Assembly (NCBI GenBank): GCA_947247005.1
Contig: OX365957.1
Span: 8,652,817 to 8,716,816, forward strand
Reading direction: 5' to 3'
DNA from: Spisula solida
Taxonomy: Eukaryota; Mollusca; Bivalvia; Venerida; Mactridae
Length of the DNA stretch: 64,000 nt
A model generated the notes under the pieces. It was given only the letters and a program-made list of their open reading frames with translations. It ran no database searches and was not told where the DNA came from. Made by a program: the position numbers and the translations under genes. Below, piece by piece: positions 35,401 to 43,733 of the stretch. Positions within the stretch are counted from its first letter, which is position 1. Each line of letters opens with the position of its first letter.

Positions 35401-38400
35401 TTGACTCACTGTACCCCCAAAGCGGAAGTCGCTGATAACTAGGCGTCCAGAAAATAAATTGATCGTGTTTACCGTCTCGGATAATTTGGATTGTATTAGT
35501 TTATTCCTTTGTATAGCATAAAGTAAGTGTACTGTTTTAGTTAAAATGTAGTCCATAAAATACTGTTTTCGTAGATACCAAACATTCCTGATAAAAGCCC
35601 TTATAAACTTTATTTTCAAGTAAAATAACGATTAGATATTTGTTTAAGCTTGTAAAGAACCTACAATTTTTTTGAAAAATAGTATATTTAGCGCTCACAA
35701 AGTCCTGCAACCTTTTCTGCATTGTAAATGAATGTTTAACACATAGATACACACAAACGTTGCTCTATTTTAACGGATACTTTTTGAAGAAAATGAGTTC
35801 TTCTGGGACATGTATGCCGATTACACTGTATGACTAGTCGAAACATGACTGACCCACTAGTCGCATTTTGTAAAATCTGGACTGTCCGCTTAGTCGCCAA
35901 AAAACTGTACGCCTATGCAAACGTAATTTCAACCTTACATTAAATGATCTGACCTTGTTATGTGTTAACCGTAGAAAATAGTCATGGAACAGTATCAATG
36001 CTACTGCGGCAATTGTTATTCAAAGAAAATGTTTCTGGAGTAAAAGACCCGAAGAATCGGAGACCTATGCATTGAGTAATTACATAATTACATGTACCTT
36101 GGATAACTTTAACATTAAAGTTTGGTTTATAAAATTGTAATACACGTAAGTCCCTATGACATCCCGATAGTCAGGAATGTTATAAGGTTGAATGACGACT
36201 TTGATCTATTGACCTTGTTAAGTTATTGAACGGAAACCATTTGACCAATTTATTCATGTTAAAGGTCACAGTGATACAGTCCCTTGACCTACCGACCGCA
36301 CAATCCATAGCGGTAATCTATTGTTGATGCCAAACCGCCATCTAAAGTTCCAGGGTCCTTAATTAGGCCAAGCATTCTGGAAATTGTGAACGGAAACAAT
36401 TTGGTCTACCAACCGACCGACAGACATACATGTACATGTATAAGCAAAGCAATTATACCACTTCACAGATAGGAGGGGAATAAATTCGTACAAATGGTGC
36501 CGAAATACTTTAAGCCTAAGTCCCACTGAGCATTTTTTGCCTCGGCTTCGGGAGGCATCGGGAACATGATCCTCGTGGTCTATGGGTAGCTTCGGGGAAG
36601 TCATGAGGCAATTGGGAGGCATCGGGATAACTCTCGATGTATTCCCGACTCAATGCGTCGGTTCAACTGCGTCAGGGATGTTATACCGATGGACATCAGG
36701 AGGTTCGCCATTGTCTGAGGGAAGCTCCCCGATGTATCGGGGAAGCTTCGTGAAGTCTGGAGATATCTAGTCAGTTCGCAATAACATCGGGATATTTCAA
36801 AGCATGTATTGATTTTTACCTGATATACTCGCGATTTTATATCGGGAATATCTCGAAGGCATCCCCGTAGCTCGGGAATATCCCGGGGAGGCATCTCCGA
36901 GGCATCCAGAACCTCGGGGAATAATCGGGGTTGCTTTCGCGTTAAAATTAATTCTGCGAGGCACACCAGAGGTTTCCCGACACATCGAGGATGTATCGCT
37001 AATAAATAATAAAAGTATCAGGAAACTTCGTGGGAATTTTAACGTTTGACAAATATTCGGCGATATTTCGCGGTTTCGGGATATAATCCTCGAATAAAAG
37101 TTTATATTAATCGGAGATGATCGGGTTTTACCGGGAGCCATCCGGAGAACTCGCGATATGATCCCGACGTTATACGTTGGTACCACTGCCTCGGGGATTT
37201 ACAGACGATGACATTCATATCGCGAGCCTTCGGTGCCATTGAGGCGGGGGGGGGGTGGCGATTCCCAAAAGGCGGAAATTTGACACGCCGAATGAGTCCG
37301 GGTCCTGGAAAAAGATATTGGTCGGGTTTTAGATCCCGATATTGGGGAATCTAGACGCCGCAAAAAGCAGACAACCATTTCAAGACAATTTTAGATCTAG
37401 GGTGGGGAATTAAAAACCCCAAAAAAGAAAAAATGCCTAATTCTACTTGGTCTGCCCGCCGCCCCCTGGAACAAAATATGGATAGGTCCAAAACGGATAT
37501 ATATGCAAAGGTCATTGGTGATGAAACTGACCAAAAACTTACTGTTTTCTTGTCGAAAATAAAGATACAATGCAAAACGGATATTTATCATTTCAATGAG
37601 TACCTCGAAAAGGCTAATACACACAGGCATTTCGTAATTGGGTATTTGAATATGTTATGAATAGGCATACAGTGGTACTGCGACTAGTGGGACAGATGGA
37701 ATTTCGCGTTTTCCGAATAGGCGTCCAGTGCATGATTCGAATGCATACTGGATTATACACTATTGCGACGATTCGGAGGAGAAATGCATCATTGCACGTA
37801 TAAACTCATACGTATAGATTGATAATAAAACACCTAGAAGAGATTATTACGCAAGCATTTCGTTATTAGATATTTAATACTTATTGAATAGGCATACAGT
37901 GGTACTGCGACTAGTGGGACAGATGGAATTTCGCGTTTTCCGAATAGGCGTCCAGTGCATGATTCGAATGCATACTGGATTAAACACTATTGCAACGATT
38001 CAGGGGAGAAATGCATCACTGCACGTATAAACTCATACGTATAGATTAATAATGAAACACCTTAAAGAGATTATTACTCGAATTTCCTTAGCATTTCCAA
38101 AATAACGGACATTTTATCGTGATTGAATCATCTTTCGCTTTAAGCAGCTGTTTATTTTGTTAAAATATGTTTTCATTTTAAATGCTAATACCAAGTATGG
38201 GACTTTCTGTTGAAGAAACGTTTATTTCACGCTGAAAAAATATATACAACCAGTATATTTAAATCAAATAGTCTGATAAAAACATTAAATACTTACTATT
38301 GACAGCTCTCCAAAATGAAACTGAACGCCTAGTTATCAGCGACTTCCGCTTTGGGGGTACAGTGAGTCAACATACTGTGCTTATGGAATTCGACAAAAAT

Positions 38401-41400
38401 AAGAACCAAGAGACTTTGCCAGATATGACTGTTCGACAAAAATGTCACATTATTGGTCACCAATAAAACTAGTCCGAATACGTAGTTTTAATATGATCAA
38501 ATTGCAAATAGTGTTGATAAATGTGTTCTAAATCAAAAAGTTAAAATATAATTATTTAAAATAAGCCTATATACTGCCCCAACAATGAATGATATACTGC
38601 ATGCTTTTATACAGTTAGTTGGTACATGACAATCAAACGTACATTATATACATAGACGAGGGGCTATCCAAAATTACTTGGAATTTTGCTCATATCTAAA
38701 ACTCGTTGGACTTAATGTTACAAATCTATGGACCCTGTAAGATGAATACGTTTTACACACGTACAGTACACTAACTATGATACGAGTAGGATTATAAATA
38801 TCACAAATATAGCATTTGTAATAAGGTATGATAACCAATAGCGGCGCAGCTCAGAAATGACGTTCGGCGTCACATTGTTTATTCTGACTTACGTAATCAC
38901 TGATTTATTCAACGTTGGGTTTCTTCCTCTACATTCATAGCATGTTACATTAACATGTCCCTCTTTTATACATTAATGTCATTTACAATCAATTGACTGC
39001 AATGCAATAAATTTCATACTTGATTTGCAAAACATGTCTTTTGTGTGGGTTTTTTTCCGTAGCCGTACAAATAATGGAATAATTGTGCGATTATAAATAA
39101 AACTTTTGACGTCTTTGTTACGTGAATATAACATGACAACAGTTACTCATTGTTCATCATAATGACGGATATACCGGATATGAATTTATAGTTTCACCAA
39201 GATGTCGATATGACTTTTGTCAACATGGTGACGTATTTCTACATTTTTGAATGATGCAACAGGTGTCACATACACATTGATGTGTTACTATGGTAGCGTG
39301 TAACTGTTGATACAAATGGTATTTTAAAGATTTATGTCAGTAAAAGATTAACGTCGCATTTGGTATATTGTCATACCGATTGTAGAGCAAAAGTCCACGT
39401 AATTTGGAATAACCCCTCGTATATACCTCGGTCTTCAATTGATGGATCACCGGAACATATTTGTGTTTCGGTCTGACCATCTGCCATTATATAACCTATC
39501 TGTTAAAAGAAGAGTTGTTATACTCAACTACCTATAAGCAGAGATAGGAGCAATCATGCAGTTCAAAAAGTAAGCGTCGTAGTTCTTTATAAAACTTTGA
39601 CATACGAAGACTTATAAATGCACAATGAAACATTACACATCAGATGAAGATCGTAACTTGATACAAGAACAGAGAATGCACAATAAAACATTACACATCA
39701 GATGAAGATCGTAACTTGATACAAGAACAGAGAATGCACAATGAAACATACTCTCCAATTGCATCGCCCGAAACTACATCGTTTCCGTGAATAGAACGAT
39801 ATAGTGAAATCAAAGCGCTATAAGGAGCGTAAATGAATAAATGAAACATTACACATCAGATGAAGATCGTAACTTGATACAAGAACAGAGAATGCACAAT
39901 GAAACATTATACATCAGATGAAGATCGTAACTTGATACAAGAACAGAGAATGCACAATGAAACATTACACATCAGATGATGATCGTAACTTGATACAAGA
40001 ACAGAGAATGCACAATGAAACATTACACATCAGATGAAGATCGTAACTTGATACAAGAACAGAGAATGCACAATGAAACATTACACATCAGATGAAGATC
40101 GTAACTTGATACAAGAACAGAGAACATTATGCATATACTGGTTATTAGAGGGTCATTCAATATATTTGTATATCATCGTTCTTATTTGGTTTTAATTGCG
40201 TCTATATGATGATTTCATATAACATTACAGACATTACCTTATTACCAACAGCCAATACAAATTTATCTTCAATAAATAAAACCAGTAGCATGTCATCAGC
40301 CATTGTATTACTATAGTAACACACTACCATTCCCGACCGACATAATGTACATTTCTCATTAGTTCAACTAATAATAAATTCCGAATTACCTTCCCATATG
40401 TCTGCCAGATTGTTGCTAGATATTATTATGACATCTCATGAAATTATGAAGTTATTTGGATGTTGGAGTTAGAATTAAAAAACTCTTTTCTCAAGGCGTT
40501 TTATTAAGGTCAAACTGTCTATGATTTAACGCATACTTTACAAACATACATATGAGCCAGTCTCCAGGAAAACCTGCTATAATGACATTATATAATTACC
40601 ATTATGTAACAAGGTTTGTAAAAGCTCTAATATAAGAAAAAAATACATATCCATTGATTCTATTTTATGTAGTTTACTCATATAGTACTATACCTTAGCT
40701 TTAAATTTTCCCATGAATTATGTCGAAATCACATACTTCGTTGCTATGGTGACCAATTTCGGAAAAGTACTCATAGTGAGAAAAACGAGGAGTTAGTTGT
40801 TTAAAACAATAGTAGCCTTTCTCTGAATGCGAACAATTTTGATTTTGGTAAATATTTTAAAAATTAAAAGATACTGCTAAAATGTGATACCATTTTAAAC
40901 AATTCATGTCAATAATTGATCAAATGGTATAATTATGAAATACGTGTTATAGTTACGTCAATAAACGTTTGAATGACGTTTGCCACGTAACGCAAAAAAG
41001 CTCCGAAAGGGGACACTACAAAAACAGCTGTAACTTCCTTAAAAAGCAAGATATTAACAAAATTTCTTTTGTTTTTTGCTTCATAAAGATTATTCTTTCA
41101 AGCTATGGAAAATCTCAAAATAAATATTTTTGTCAAAATAGCAGGTTTTCCTGGAGACTGGCTCATATATAGATATCTCCTTCCGTAATTCAGTAATAAA
41201 TACCTGGTGCTCGAAGGCAATGGCGGCCCAACCATTGGTTGTCACCAGTGATTGCAGCGATGCTTTACAGTCAAATTCGTACAAGTATCCAATCGGTGGT
41301 GGGCCAGTGTCTGATGGCTAATAAAGACATGCGTTTATACATTATACGAGAACAATTTAATTACATTGTACCTCAATATTTAGATGTGTAAGTGAAAAGC

Positions 41401-43725
41401 TTAGTTCGTGTAACAACAATACATGCATGTTCTTAACAAATTCAAATTGTAGTAATACTTGATTATAAGGCATGATAGAAATTAAGGAGACCAGTCAATT
41501 AAAAACCTTTGTCCACATGACTTTTATTATTTTATTTGCCAATTTAAACAATGAGTATCAAAACAGTTTAACAGTCCGCGTTTGAAACGTTTTAACCAAG
41601 GTAATCTGGATAGGCTAATATAGTAGAAATCAAAATATATCACAAGTCAAATAGTTTCTGCGAGCAAATGATGTACCGACTTCATTTGACAGAGAATTGA
41701 CAAGATCCTCGACCTTCTATCTGCATAATTCAACAGCTGATGTGTACAAAATTAATCATGAAAATCTCAAAATTGTGAGAAAAAATAAGCGCGATAGGCC
41801 GGTAGCTTTCAAATTGGCAAAACTATATCCACGATAATTTGACATACGAAATTTATCAACAAAATGCATATTTTTATACGCCCGTTGAAAACGGGACGTA
41901 TTATGTGAACACCCTTGGCGGGCGGGCGTGCGGGCGGGCGGCGGTGTCCAGTTATTTGTCTGTACTCTTACGCAAACAGTTTTCATCCGATCATCTTCAA
42001 ACTTTGTGACAATGCTTATGGGCATAATATCTAGGCCAAGTTCGATTATAGGCCAAATCGGCCCAGGCCTTCTTGGGTTATGGTCCTTCATTTACCAAAA
42101 AAATGTGAAATTGGCCTTGTCTGTACTCTAACGCAAACAGTTTTCATCCGTTCATCTTAAAACATTGTGACAATGCTTATGGGCATATATCTATGCCAAG
42201 TTCGATTATAGGCCAAATCGGCCCAGGCCTTAATGGGTAATGGGCCTTCATTTACCAAAAAAATGTGAAATTGGCCTTGTCTGTACTCTAATGCAAACAG
42301 TTTTCATTCAATCATCTTCAAACTTTGTGACAATGCTTATGGGCATAATACCTAGGCCAAGTTCGATTATAGGCCAAATCGGCCTAGGCCTTATTTGGTC
42401 ATGGTCCTACATTTACCAAAATAAATGTGAAATTGACCTTGTCTGTTCTTTAGTGCAAACAACTTTCATCTGATCATCTTCAATCTCTGTGACAATGCTT
42501 ATGGGCATAATATCTAGGCCAAGTTCGATTATAGGCCAAATCGGCCCAGGCCTTCTTGGGTTATGGTCCTTCATATACCAAAAAAAAATGTGAAATTGGC
42601 CTTGTCTGTACTCTAACGCAAACAGTTTTCACCTGATCATCTTTAAACTTTGTGACAATGCTTATGGGCATAATCTCTAGGCCAAGTTCGATTATAGGCC
42701 AAATCGGCCTAGGCCTTATTTGGTTATGGTCCTACAATAATAAAAAAATTACCAAATTAATGTGAAATTGACTTTGTCTGTTCTTTAGTGCAAACAGTTT
42801 TCGTCCGATCGTCTTCAAACTTTGTGACAATGCTTATGGGCATAATCTCTAGGCCAAGTTTGATTATCGGCCTAGGCCTTATTTGGTTATGGTCCTACAA
42901 TTACCAAAATAAATGTGAAATTGACCTTGTCTGTTCTTTAGTGCAAACAGTTTTCATCCGATCATCTTCAAACTTTGTGACAATGCTTATGGGCATAATA
43001 TGTAGGCCAAGTTTGATTATCGGCCTAGGCCTTATTTGGTTATGGTCCTACAATTACCAAAATAAATGTGAAATTGACCTTGTCTGTTCTTTAGTGCAAT
43101 TAGTTTTCATCCGATCATCTTCAAACTTTGTGACAATGCTTATGGGCATAATATCTAGGCCAAGTTTGATTATCGGCCTTAGCCTTATTTGGTTATGGTC
43201 CTACAATTACCAAAATAAATGTGAAATTGACCTTGTCTGTTCTCTAGTGCAAAGAGTTTTCGTCTGAGTATCTTCAAACTTGGTGACAATGTTCATGGGT
43301 ATAATATCTAAGACAAGTTCAATTGTAGGCCAAATCAGCCTAGGCCTTCTTGGGTTATGGTCCTTTAATTAAAAAGAATGTTGGATTGTTTTGTTTTTTC
43401 ATTCACCATGCCCTGAGACTCACCATGCCCCAAGACGGGCGTATATTGTGACATTTTGGCACTCTTGTTTGGATTTTATTTTGAAATGGTAAACCATCGA
43501 GAACATGTCACGTACCCCTCCATGGACTTTTTACTTTATGCTATCCAATATACCTGCTCGCTCAAGGCTCGCAGGTAATAACAAGCAGAACTAACGAAAT
43601 ACAGAAGGTAGTAATATAATTATATTTACCGCTGAATAAACAGATTTTTCAACATTATAGTTGCATAGACAGTCGTAGTCGGCATGGACTAAGCTTAGCA
43701 AAGTTAACACTATGATCATCCACAT
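17286..43725 (-). CDS. Secreted mucin-like protein with three tandem C-type lectin-like domains (12 coding exons, 708 aa)
   Basis: Coding exons in order: 43725-43630, 41317-41204, 39499-39427, 34768-34373, 33983-33705, 31178-31050, 25159-25088, 24097-23819, 19323-19174, 18626-18567, 18127-17843, 17479-17286. Every junction has GT/AG ends. The first two introns are phase 0 and all others phase 1, and lengths sum to 2,127 bp with one stop at the end. The product has a signal peptide, a Cys-containing N-terminal module, a Thr/Ser/Pro-rich stalk and three CTLDs (WIGL core; paired Cys) split at the same place. Likely role: secreted glycan or surface recognition, as in other invertebrate CTLD proteins; this is family knowledge plus inference. 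None of the three domains has a canonical EPN or QPD motif. Each second CTLD exon could end instead in a readthrough stop, so shorter isoforms or separate genes are possible. Confidence 0.75.
17480..17842 (-). other. Intron 11 of the lectin gene
   Basis: 363 bp between the two CTLD3 exons, with donor TCTG|GTATGA and acceptor TACAG|GG. No repeat or other feature seen. Confidence 0.75.
17843..18127 (-). CDS. Exon 11: first half of CTLD3
   Basis: Acceptor ATATTTCAG|GG, donor TCTG|GTATGA, 285 bp, phase 1 to 1. It encodes the CTLD start NLCPTGNI, ACYEIINGNKVTWSHGESMC, NGGHLAYITNAKEQAFLEAF and the WIGL core (AVWIGLHD), ending YEWTSG. This is the most diverged of the three first-half exons. Confidence 0.85.
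18567..18626 (-). CDS. Exon 10: linker between CTLD2 and CTLD3
   Basis: A 60-bp exon, phase 1 to 1, with acceptor TTTGTAG|CT and donor GACG|GTAATA. It encodes AAVIGHGSPNQTPPSSYNTD, a polar Pro/Ser/Thr linker. Exon 7 is its homolog (AAVSGHISS..., same acceptor CAG/TAG|CTGCTGTGA). This shows that a linker-plus-CTLD module was duplicated as a unit. Confidence 0.8.
18737..18913. mobile_element. Small MITE in intron 9, TIR CAGTGAAACCTCA
   Basis: The ends CAGTGAAACCTCA and CAGTAAAACCTCA (inverted) are flanked by TA on both sides, with a 177-bp AT-rich interior. Typical of Tc1-like MITEs. Confidence 0.7.
19174..19323 (-). CDS. Exon 9: second half of CTLD2
   Basis: Acceptor AACTTCAG|GT, donor TACG|GTATTA, 150 bp, phase 1 to 1. 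It encodes RNWHAGRKDIFFHGLEDC, the WED variant of WND (GTWEDLEC) and the last Cys (AYICEY). If the donor is not used the frame reads on for about 35 codons to a stop near 19067, so an alternative C-terminus is possible. Confidence 0.82.
19335..23818 (-). other. Intron 8 of the lectin gene (about 4.5 kb)
   Basis: Separates the two halves of CTLD2. It contains a lone mariner terminus near 21774-21786 (reverse strand CGAGGGGTGATCCAGAAAG), a short internal duplication (TCTGTGTGGCTTTGGATT at about 21387 and 21677), a possible degenerate MITE at about 21847-22640 (TTAAAGTGA ends) and the 24-bp tandem array at 22905-23162. No other exon was seen. Confidence 0.6.
22905..23162 (+). repeat. 24-bp tandem repeat, about 11 copies
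   Basis: The unit TATGCTAAATCATTACAGTA plus TGTG varies at only a few sites (TGTGTATG, TGTGCATG, TTAATG; CAG or CAC). Because 24 is a multiple of three, two frames stay open through the array and give repetitive pseudo-proteins. It lies inside intron 8 and is not a CDS. Confidence 0.9.
23819..24097 (-). CDS. Exon 8: first half of CTLD2
   Basis: 279 bp, phase 1 to 1, acceptor CGATTTTAG|GG, donor TCAG|GTATCA. It encodes GPRVCPDNVLQ, GGTAFIDVTEGKCFGFVPV, NTCKQNGGHLATVLSI, GHPAWIGLSD and ends FIWSSG. It is exactly as long as exon 5 and very similar to it, which shows a recent domain duplication. Confidence 0.88.
24400..24800 (+). pseudogene. Mariner transposase remnant in intron 7
   Basis: The plus strand reads KFYLRKRPSKGLKDIQLVHD then NASAHK, the mariner D(N)A-AH motif around the second catalytic Asp. 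PPPYSLDVM follows in the next frame, corresponding to the PYSPDL stretch, then a C-terminal part broken by stops. Frameshifts and stops show it is dead. It is antisense to the lectin gene. A possible right terminus lies near 24893 (GTATGGGGTGGCCAATTAG). The left end was not found. Confidence 0.75.
25088..25159 (-). CDS. Exon 7: linker between CTLD1 and CTLD2
   Basis: 72 bp, phase 1 to 1, acceptor CTTTCAG|CT, donor AACG|GTAATT. It encodes a Ser/Thr/Pro linker (AAVSGHISSIQTTPSPPTTT then LQSN). Its position, phase and first residues match exon 10. It is too short to appear as an ORF and was found from its splice sites and homology to exon 10. Confidence 0.8.
25160..26358 (-). other. Part of intron 6, no distinct feature
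   Basis: AT-rich intronic DNA. Short plus-strand ORFs at 25489-25683 and 26057-26305 have no splice support or family match. Confidence 0.5.
26360..27283. mobile_element. Element bounded by inverted ATGTAAGGAGTGTAAC
   Basis: ATGTAAGGAGTGTAAC occurs at 26360-26375 and inverted at 27268-27283. Two more direct copies of the core lie at 26741-26754 and 26907-26920. The interior is AT-rich without an ORF. The inverted end copies suggest a transposon, but no target duplication is evident. Confidence 0.45.
27300..28185 (+). repeat. Six tandem units of about 155-165 bp with AGGTCA phrases
   Basis: Units recur near 27324, 27488, 27645, 27806, 27962 and 28117, each with a phrase like CAAGGTCACACTT followed by a CATAACTAAAT-type phrase. 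The unit length recalls the roughly 160-bp repeats described in bivalves; identity with them is untested. AGGTCA is also the nuclear-receptor half-site, here most likely by chance. Confidence 0.7.
28191..29100. mobile_element. Foldback element made of a (GCGACAATGCGATG)-like repeat
   Basis: The ends TATGGAATACAGTTAGGGCC and TACGGAATACCGTTAGGGCC are inverted copies that stay in register for about 55 bp. Inside, a CpG-rich repeat (GATGGCGACAATGCGA) runs forward, then inverted, across a unique spacer at about 28576-28684, then forward and inverted again, so the whole 910 bp is symmetrical about the spacer. A direct repeat TTTTAT lies at 28185-28190 and 29101-29106. The many Arg/Ser/His-rich ORFs are repeat artefacts. 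It lies in intron 6 of the lectin gene. Confidence 0.8.
29107..31023 (-). other. Part of intron 6 with small inverted repeats
   Basis: No exon seen. An inverted repeat spans about 30490-30625 (AGAATCCGTCAT paired with ATGACGGATTCT, then GTGATAA paired with TTATCAC). Confidence 0.5.
30878..30966. repeat. Palindromic mini-element with TCGGCAAAGCCTCG loop
   Basis: Inverted arms: GAGTTTATTATACTCG with CGTTTAATAAAACTCG, and ATGACAC with GTGTCAT around TCGGCAAAGCCTC. It is similar in style to the hairpin at 7845-7935. Confidence 0.55.
31050..31178 (-). CDS. Exon 6: second half of CTLD1
   Basis: 129 bp, phase 1 to 1, acceptor ATAAAG|GG, donor TTCG|GTAATT. It encodes AQLTYTNWQTGNGTGDC, then GTWKNTIC (the WND position reads WKN) and the last Cys (AMVCEF). 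If the donor is skipped a stop follows at 31024-31026, giving a single-CTLD isoform. The NWQTGNGTGDC stretch is short compared with usual CTLDs and lacks an EPN/QPD-type calcium site. Confidence 0.83.
31701..32724 (-). mobile_element. Mariner-type element in intron 5
   Basis: The ends CGTGGGTCATTCAATAAATT and CGAGGGTCATTCAATATATT are inverted and flanked by TA (31699-31700 and 32725-32726). A 66-residue minus-strand ORF at 32205-32405 (MDVEVGIKNCF...) is conserved in part in the plus-strand copy at 40145-40520, so it may be the relic of the family's coding region. It is not confidently a transposase. Confidence 0.65.
33705..33983 (-). CDS. Exon 5: first half of CTLD1
   Basis: 279 bp, phase 1 to 1, acceptor ATTTCCACAG|GA, donor TCAG|GTATCG. 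It encodes GPLVCPDNVIQ, GGTTFIDKTALKCFEF, SLCQNNGGHLATITSI, GHPTWIGLRD and ends FVWSSG. WIGL and the Cys pattern are diagnostic of the CTLD fold. It is close kin of exon 8. Confidence 0.88.
34275..34314. repeat. 14-bp-arm hairpin in intron 4
   Basis: ACTATTTTGGTAGT and its exact complement ACTACCAAAATAGT are separated by 12 bp. It lies in the short intron between exons 4 and 5. Confidence 0.7.
34373..34768 (-). CDS. Exon 4: mucin-like stalk with 9-residue repeats
   Basis: 396 bp, phase 1 to 1, acceptor TATATTCAG|TT, donor AATG|GTTTGT. The frame fixed by the neighbouring exons reads TTKLTTTT, then TTTSTTPQP about eight times (27-bp units; one copy has Ile), then a diverged Ser/Thr tail. Such sequence is normally heavily O-glycosylated and extended, so it should act as a stalk before the lectin domains. 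A second minus frame (NNFNNASAD) and a plus frame (AEALLKLLS) are also open because the repeat is a multiple of three; both are rejected. Copy number is likely polymorphic. Confidence 0.8.
35030..35235 (+). repeat. TG-rich microsatellite and LINE-like 3' tail
   Basis: A GTGTG-rich stretch at 35036-35143 is followed by TCTGTGACCTTCTGGAAAGT, CAAATAAATTATCTATC. The AATAAA with CTATC tail looks like the 3' end of a truncated LINE. The family is not identified. Confidence 0.4.
35392..38379. mobile_element. Transib/RAG-like non-autonomous DNA transposon, copy 2 (2,988 bp)
   Basis: Almost identical to 10018-13006. By eye the only differences are one G-to-A change (near 36195) and one fewer G in a poly-G run (near 37250). 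The 59-bp terminal inverted repeats lie at 35392-35450 and 38321-38379. The 5-bp target duplication is CTTAT, at 35387-35391 and 38380-38384, different from that of copy 1, so each copy is a separate insertion. It lies in intron 3 of the lectin gene. Near-identity implies very recent movement. Confidence 0.82.
38657..39419. mobile_element. Mariner-type MITE touching the exon 3 splice donor
   Basis: The ends CGAGGGGCTATCCAAAATTA and CGAGGGGTTATTCCAAATTA are inverted, with TA at the right side (39420-39421). On the gene strand the element begins at intron position +8 after exon 3, so the donor hexamer GTATAT overlaps the TA target site. Confidence 0.7.
39427..39499 (-). CDS. Exon 3: end of the N-terminal module
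   Basis: 73 bp, phase 0 to 1, acceptor CTTTTAACAG|ATA, donor CGAG|GTATAT. It encodes IGYIMADGQTETQICSGDPS then IEDR. It continues the strand-like GY..E..C pattern of exon 2 and joins in frame to the Thr-rich exon 4 (EDR-VTTK). Confidence 0.78.
39616..40124 (+). repeat. 58-bp tandem repeat in intron 2, about 7 copies with an interruption
   Basis: The unit contains AATGCACAATGAAACATTAC, ACATCAGATGAAGATCGTAA and CTTGATACAAGAACAGAG. Copies run from 39616 to about 39745 and from 39839 to 40124, separated by about 90 bp of unrelated sequence. Units are contiguous, with no unique spacers, so this is not CRISPR-like. Confidence 0.85.
40145..40520 (+). mobile_element. Truncated copy of the 31701-32724 element, opposite orientation
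   Basis: It starts GAGGGTCATTCAATATATTT and carries diverged matches to the reverse complement of 32310-32724, such as GCCATTGTATTACTATAGTA and GAAGTTATTTGGATGTTGGA. The other end is missing. Confidence 0.6.
40553..41165. mobile_element. MITE with 28-bp TIR TGAGCCAGTCTCCAGGAAAA
   Basis: Perfect inverted ends of about 28 bp (to CCTGCTAT), flanked by TA at 40551-40552 and 41166-41167. The interior of about 560 bp has no transposase. Its right end is 38 bp from the exon 2 donor. Confidence 0.8.
41204..41317 (-). CDS. Exon 2: N-terminal Cys-containing module
   Basis: 114 bp, phase 0 to 0, acceptor TTTATTAG|CCA, donor CACCAG|GTATTT. It encodes PSDTGPPPIGYLYEFDCKAS, LQSLVTTNGWAAIAFEHQ. With exon 1 (CLCNYNVEKSVYSA) and exon 3 (IGYIMADG...QICSG) it forms a compact domain of about 75 residues. 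I do not recognise a named family; a small SH3-like beta barrel is a guess from the GY/GW pattern. Confidence 0.78.
41876..43470 (+). mobile_element. Hairpin/(GGCG)n/tandem-unit repeat element 4
   Basis: Starts with the hairpin ATACGCCCGT/ACGGGACGTAT, then a GCGGGCGGGCG microsatellite at about 41918-41943. About nine tandem units of 150-172 bp follow, each with GTGACAATGCTTATGGGCAT and TAGGCCAAGTTCGATTATAGG. It ends GACGGGCGTATATTGTGACA then TTTTGGCACTCTTGTTT, where GACGGGCGTAT inversely repeats the start. The 159-residue ORF at 42788-43267 is only the repeat read in one frame. It lies in intron 1 of the coding region. Confidence 0.75.
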
Positions 43726-43733
43726 CTCAGATA
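43630..43733 (-). CDS. Exon 1 (coding): signal peptide and mature N-terminus
   Basis: Acceptor CCCATTTCAG, 8-nt leader TATCTGAG, ATG at 43725, 32 codons, phase-0 donor GCG|GTAAAT. The signal peptide MWMIIVLTLLSLVHA is followed by DYDCLCNYNVEKSVYSA. The same exon, with the same spacing, is at 789-892. The acceptor before the ATG implies a non-coding leader exon further right. Confidence 0.85.

Noticed and set aside
39616..40124. Regular 58-bp repeats that could look like a CRISPR array
   Set aside because: Units are contiguous with no unique spacers, the setting is a eukaryotic intron, and there are no cas genes.
42788..43267. 159-residue ORF
   Set aside because: It consists of three tandem repeat units of the hairpin-GGCG element; frames break in the other units.
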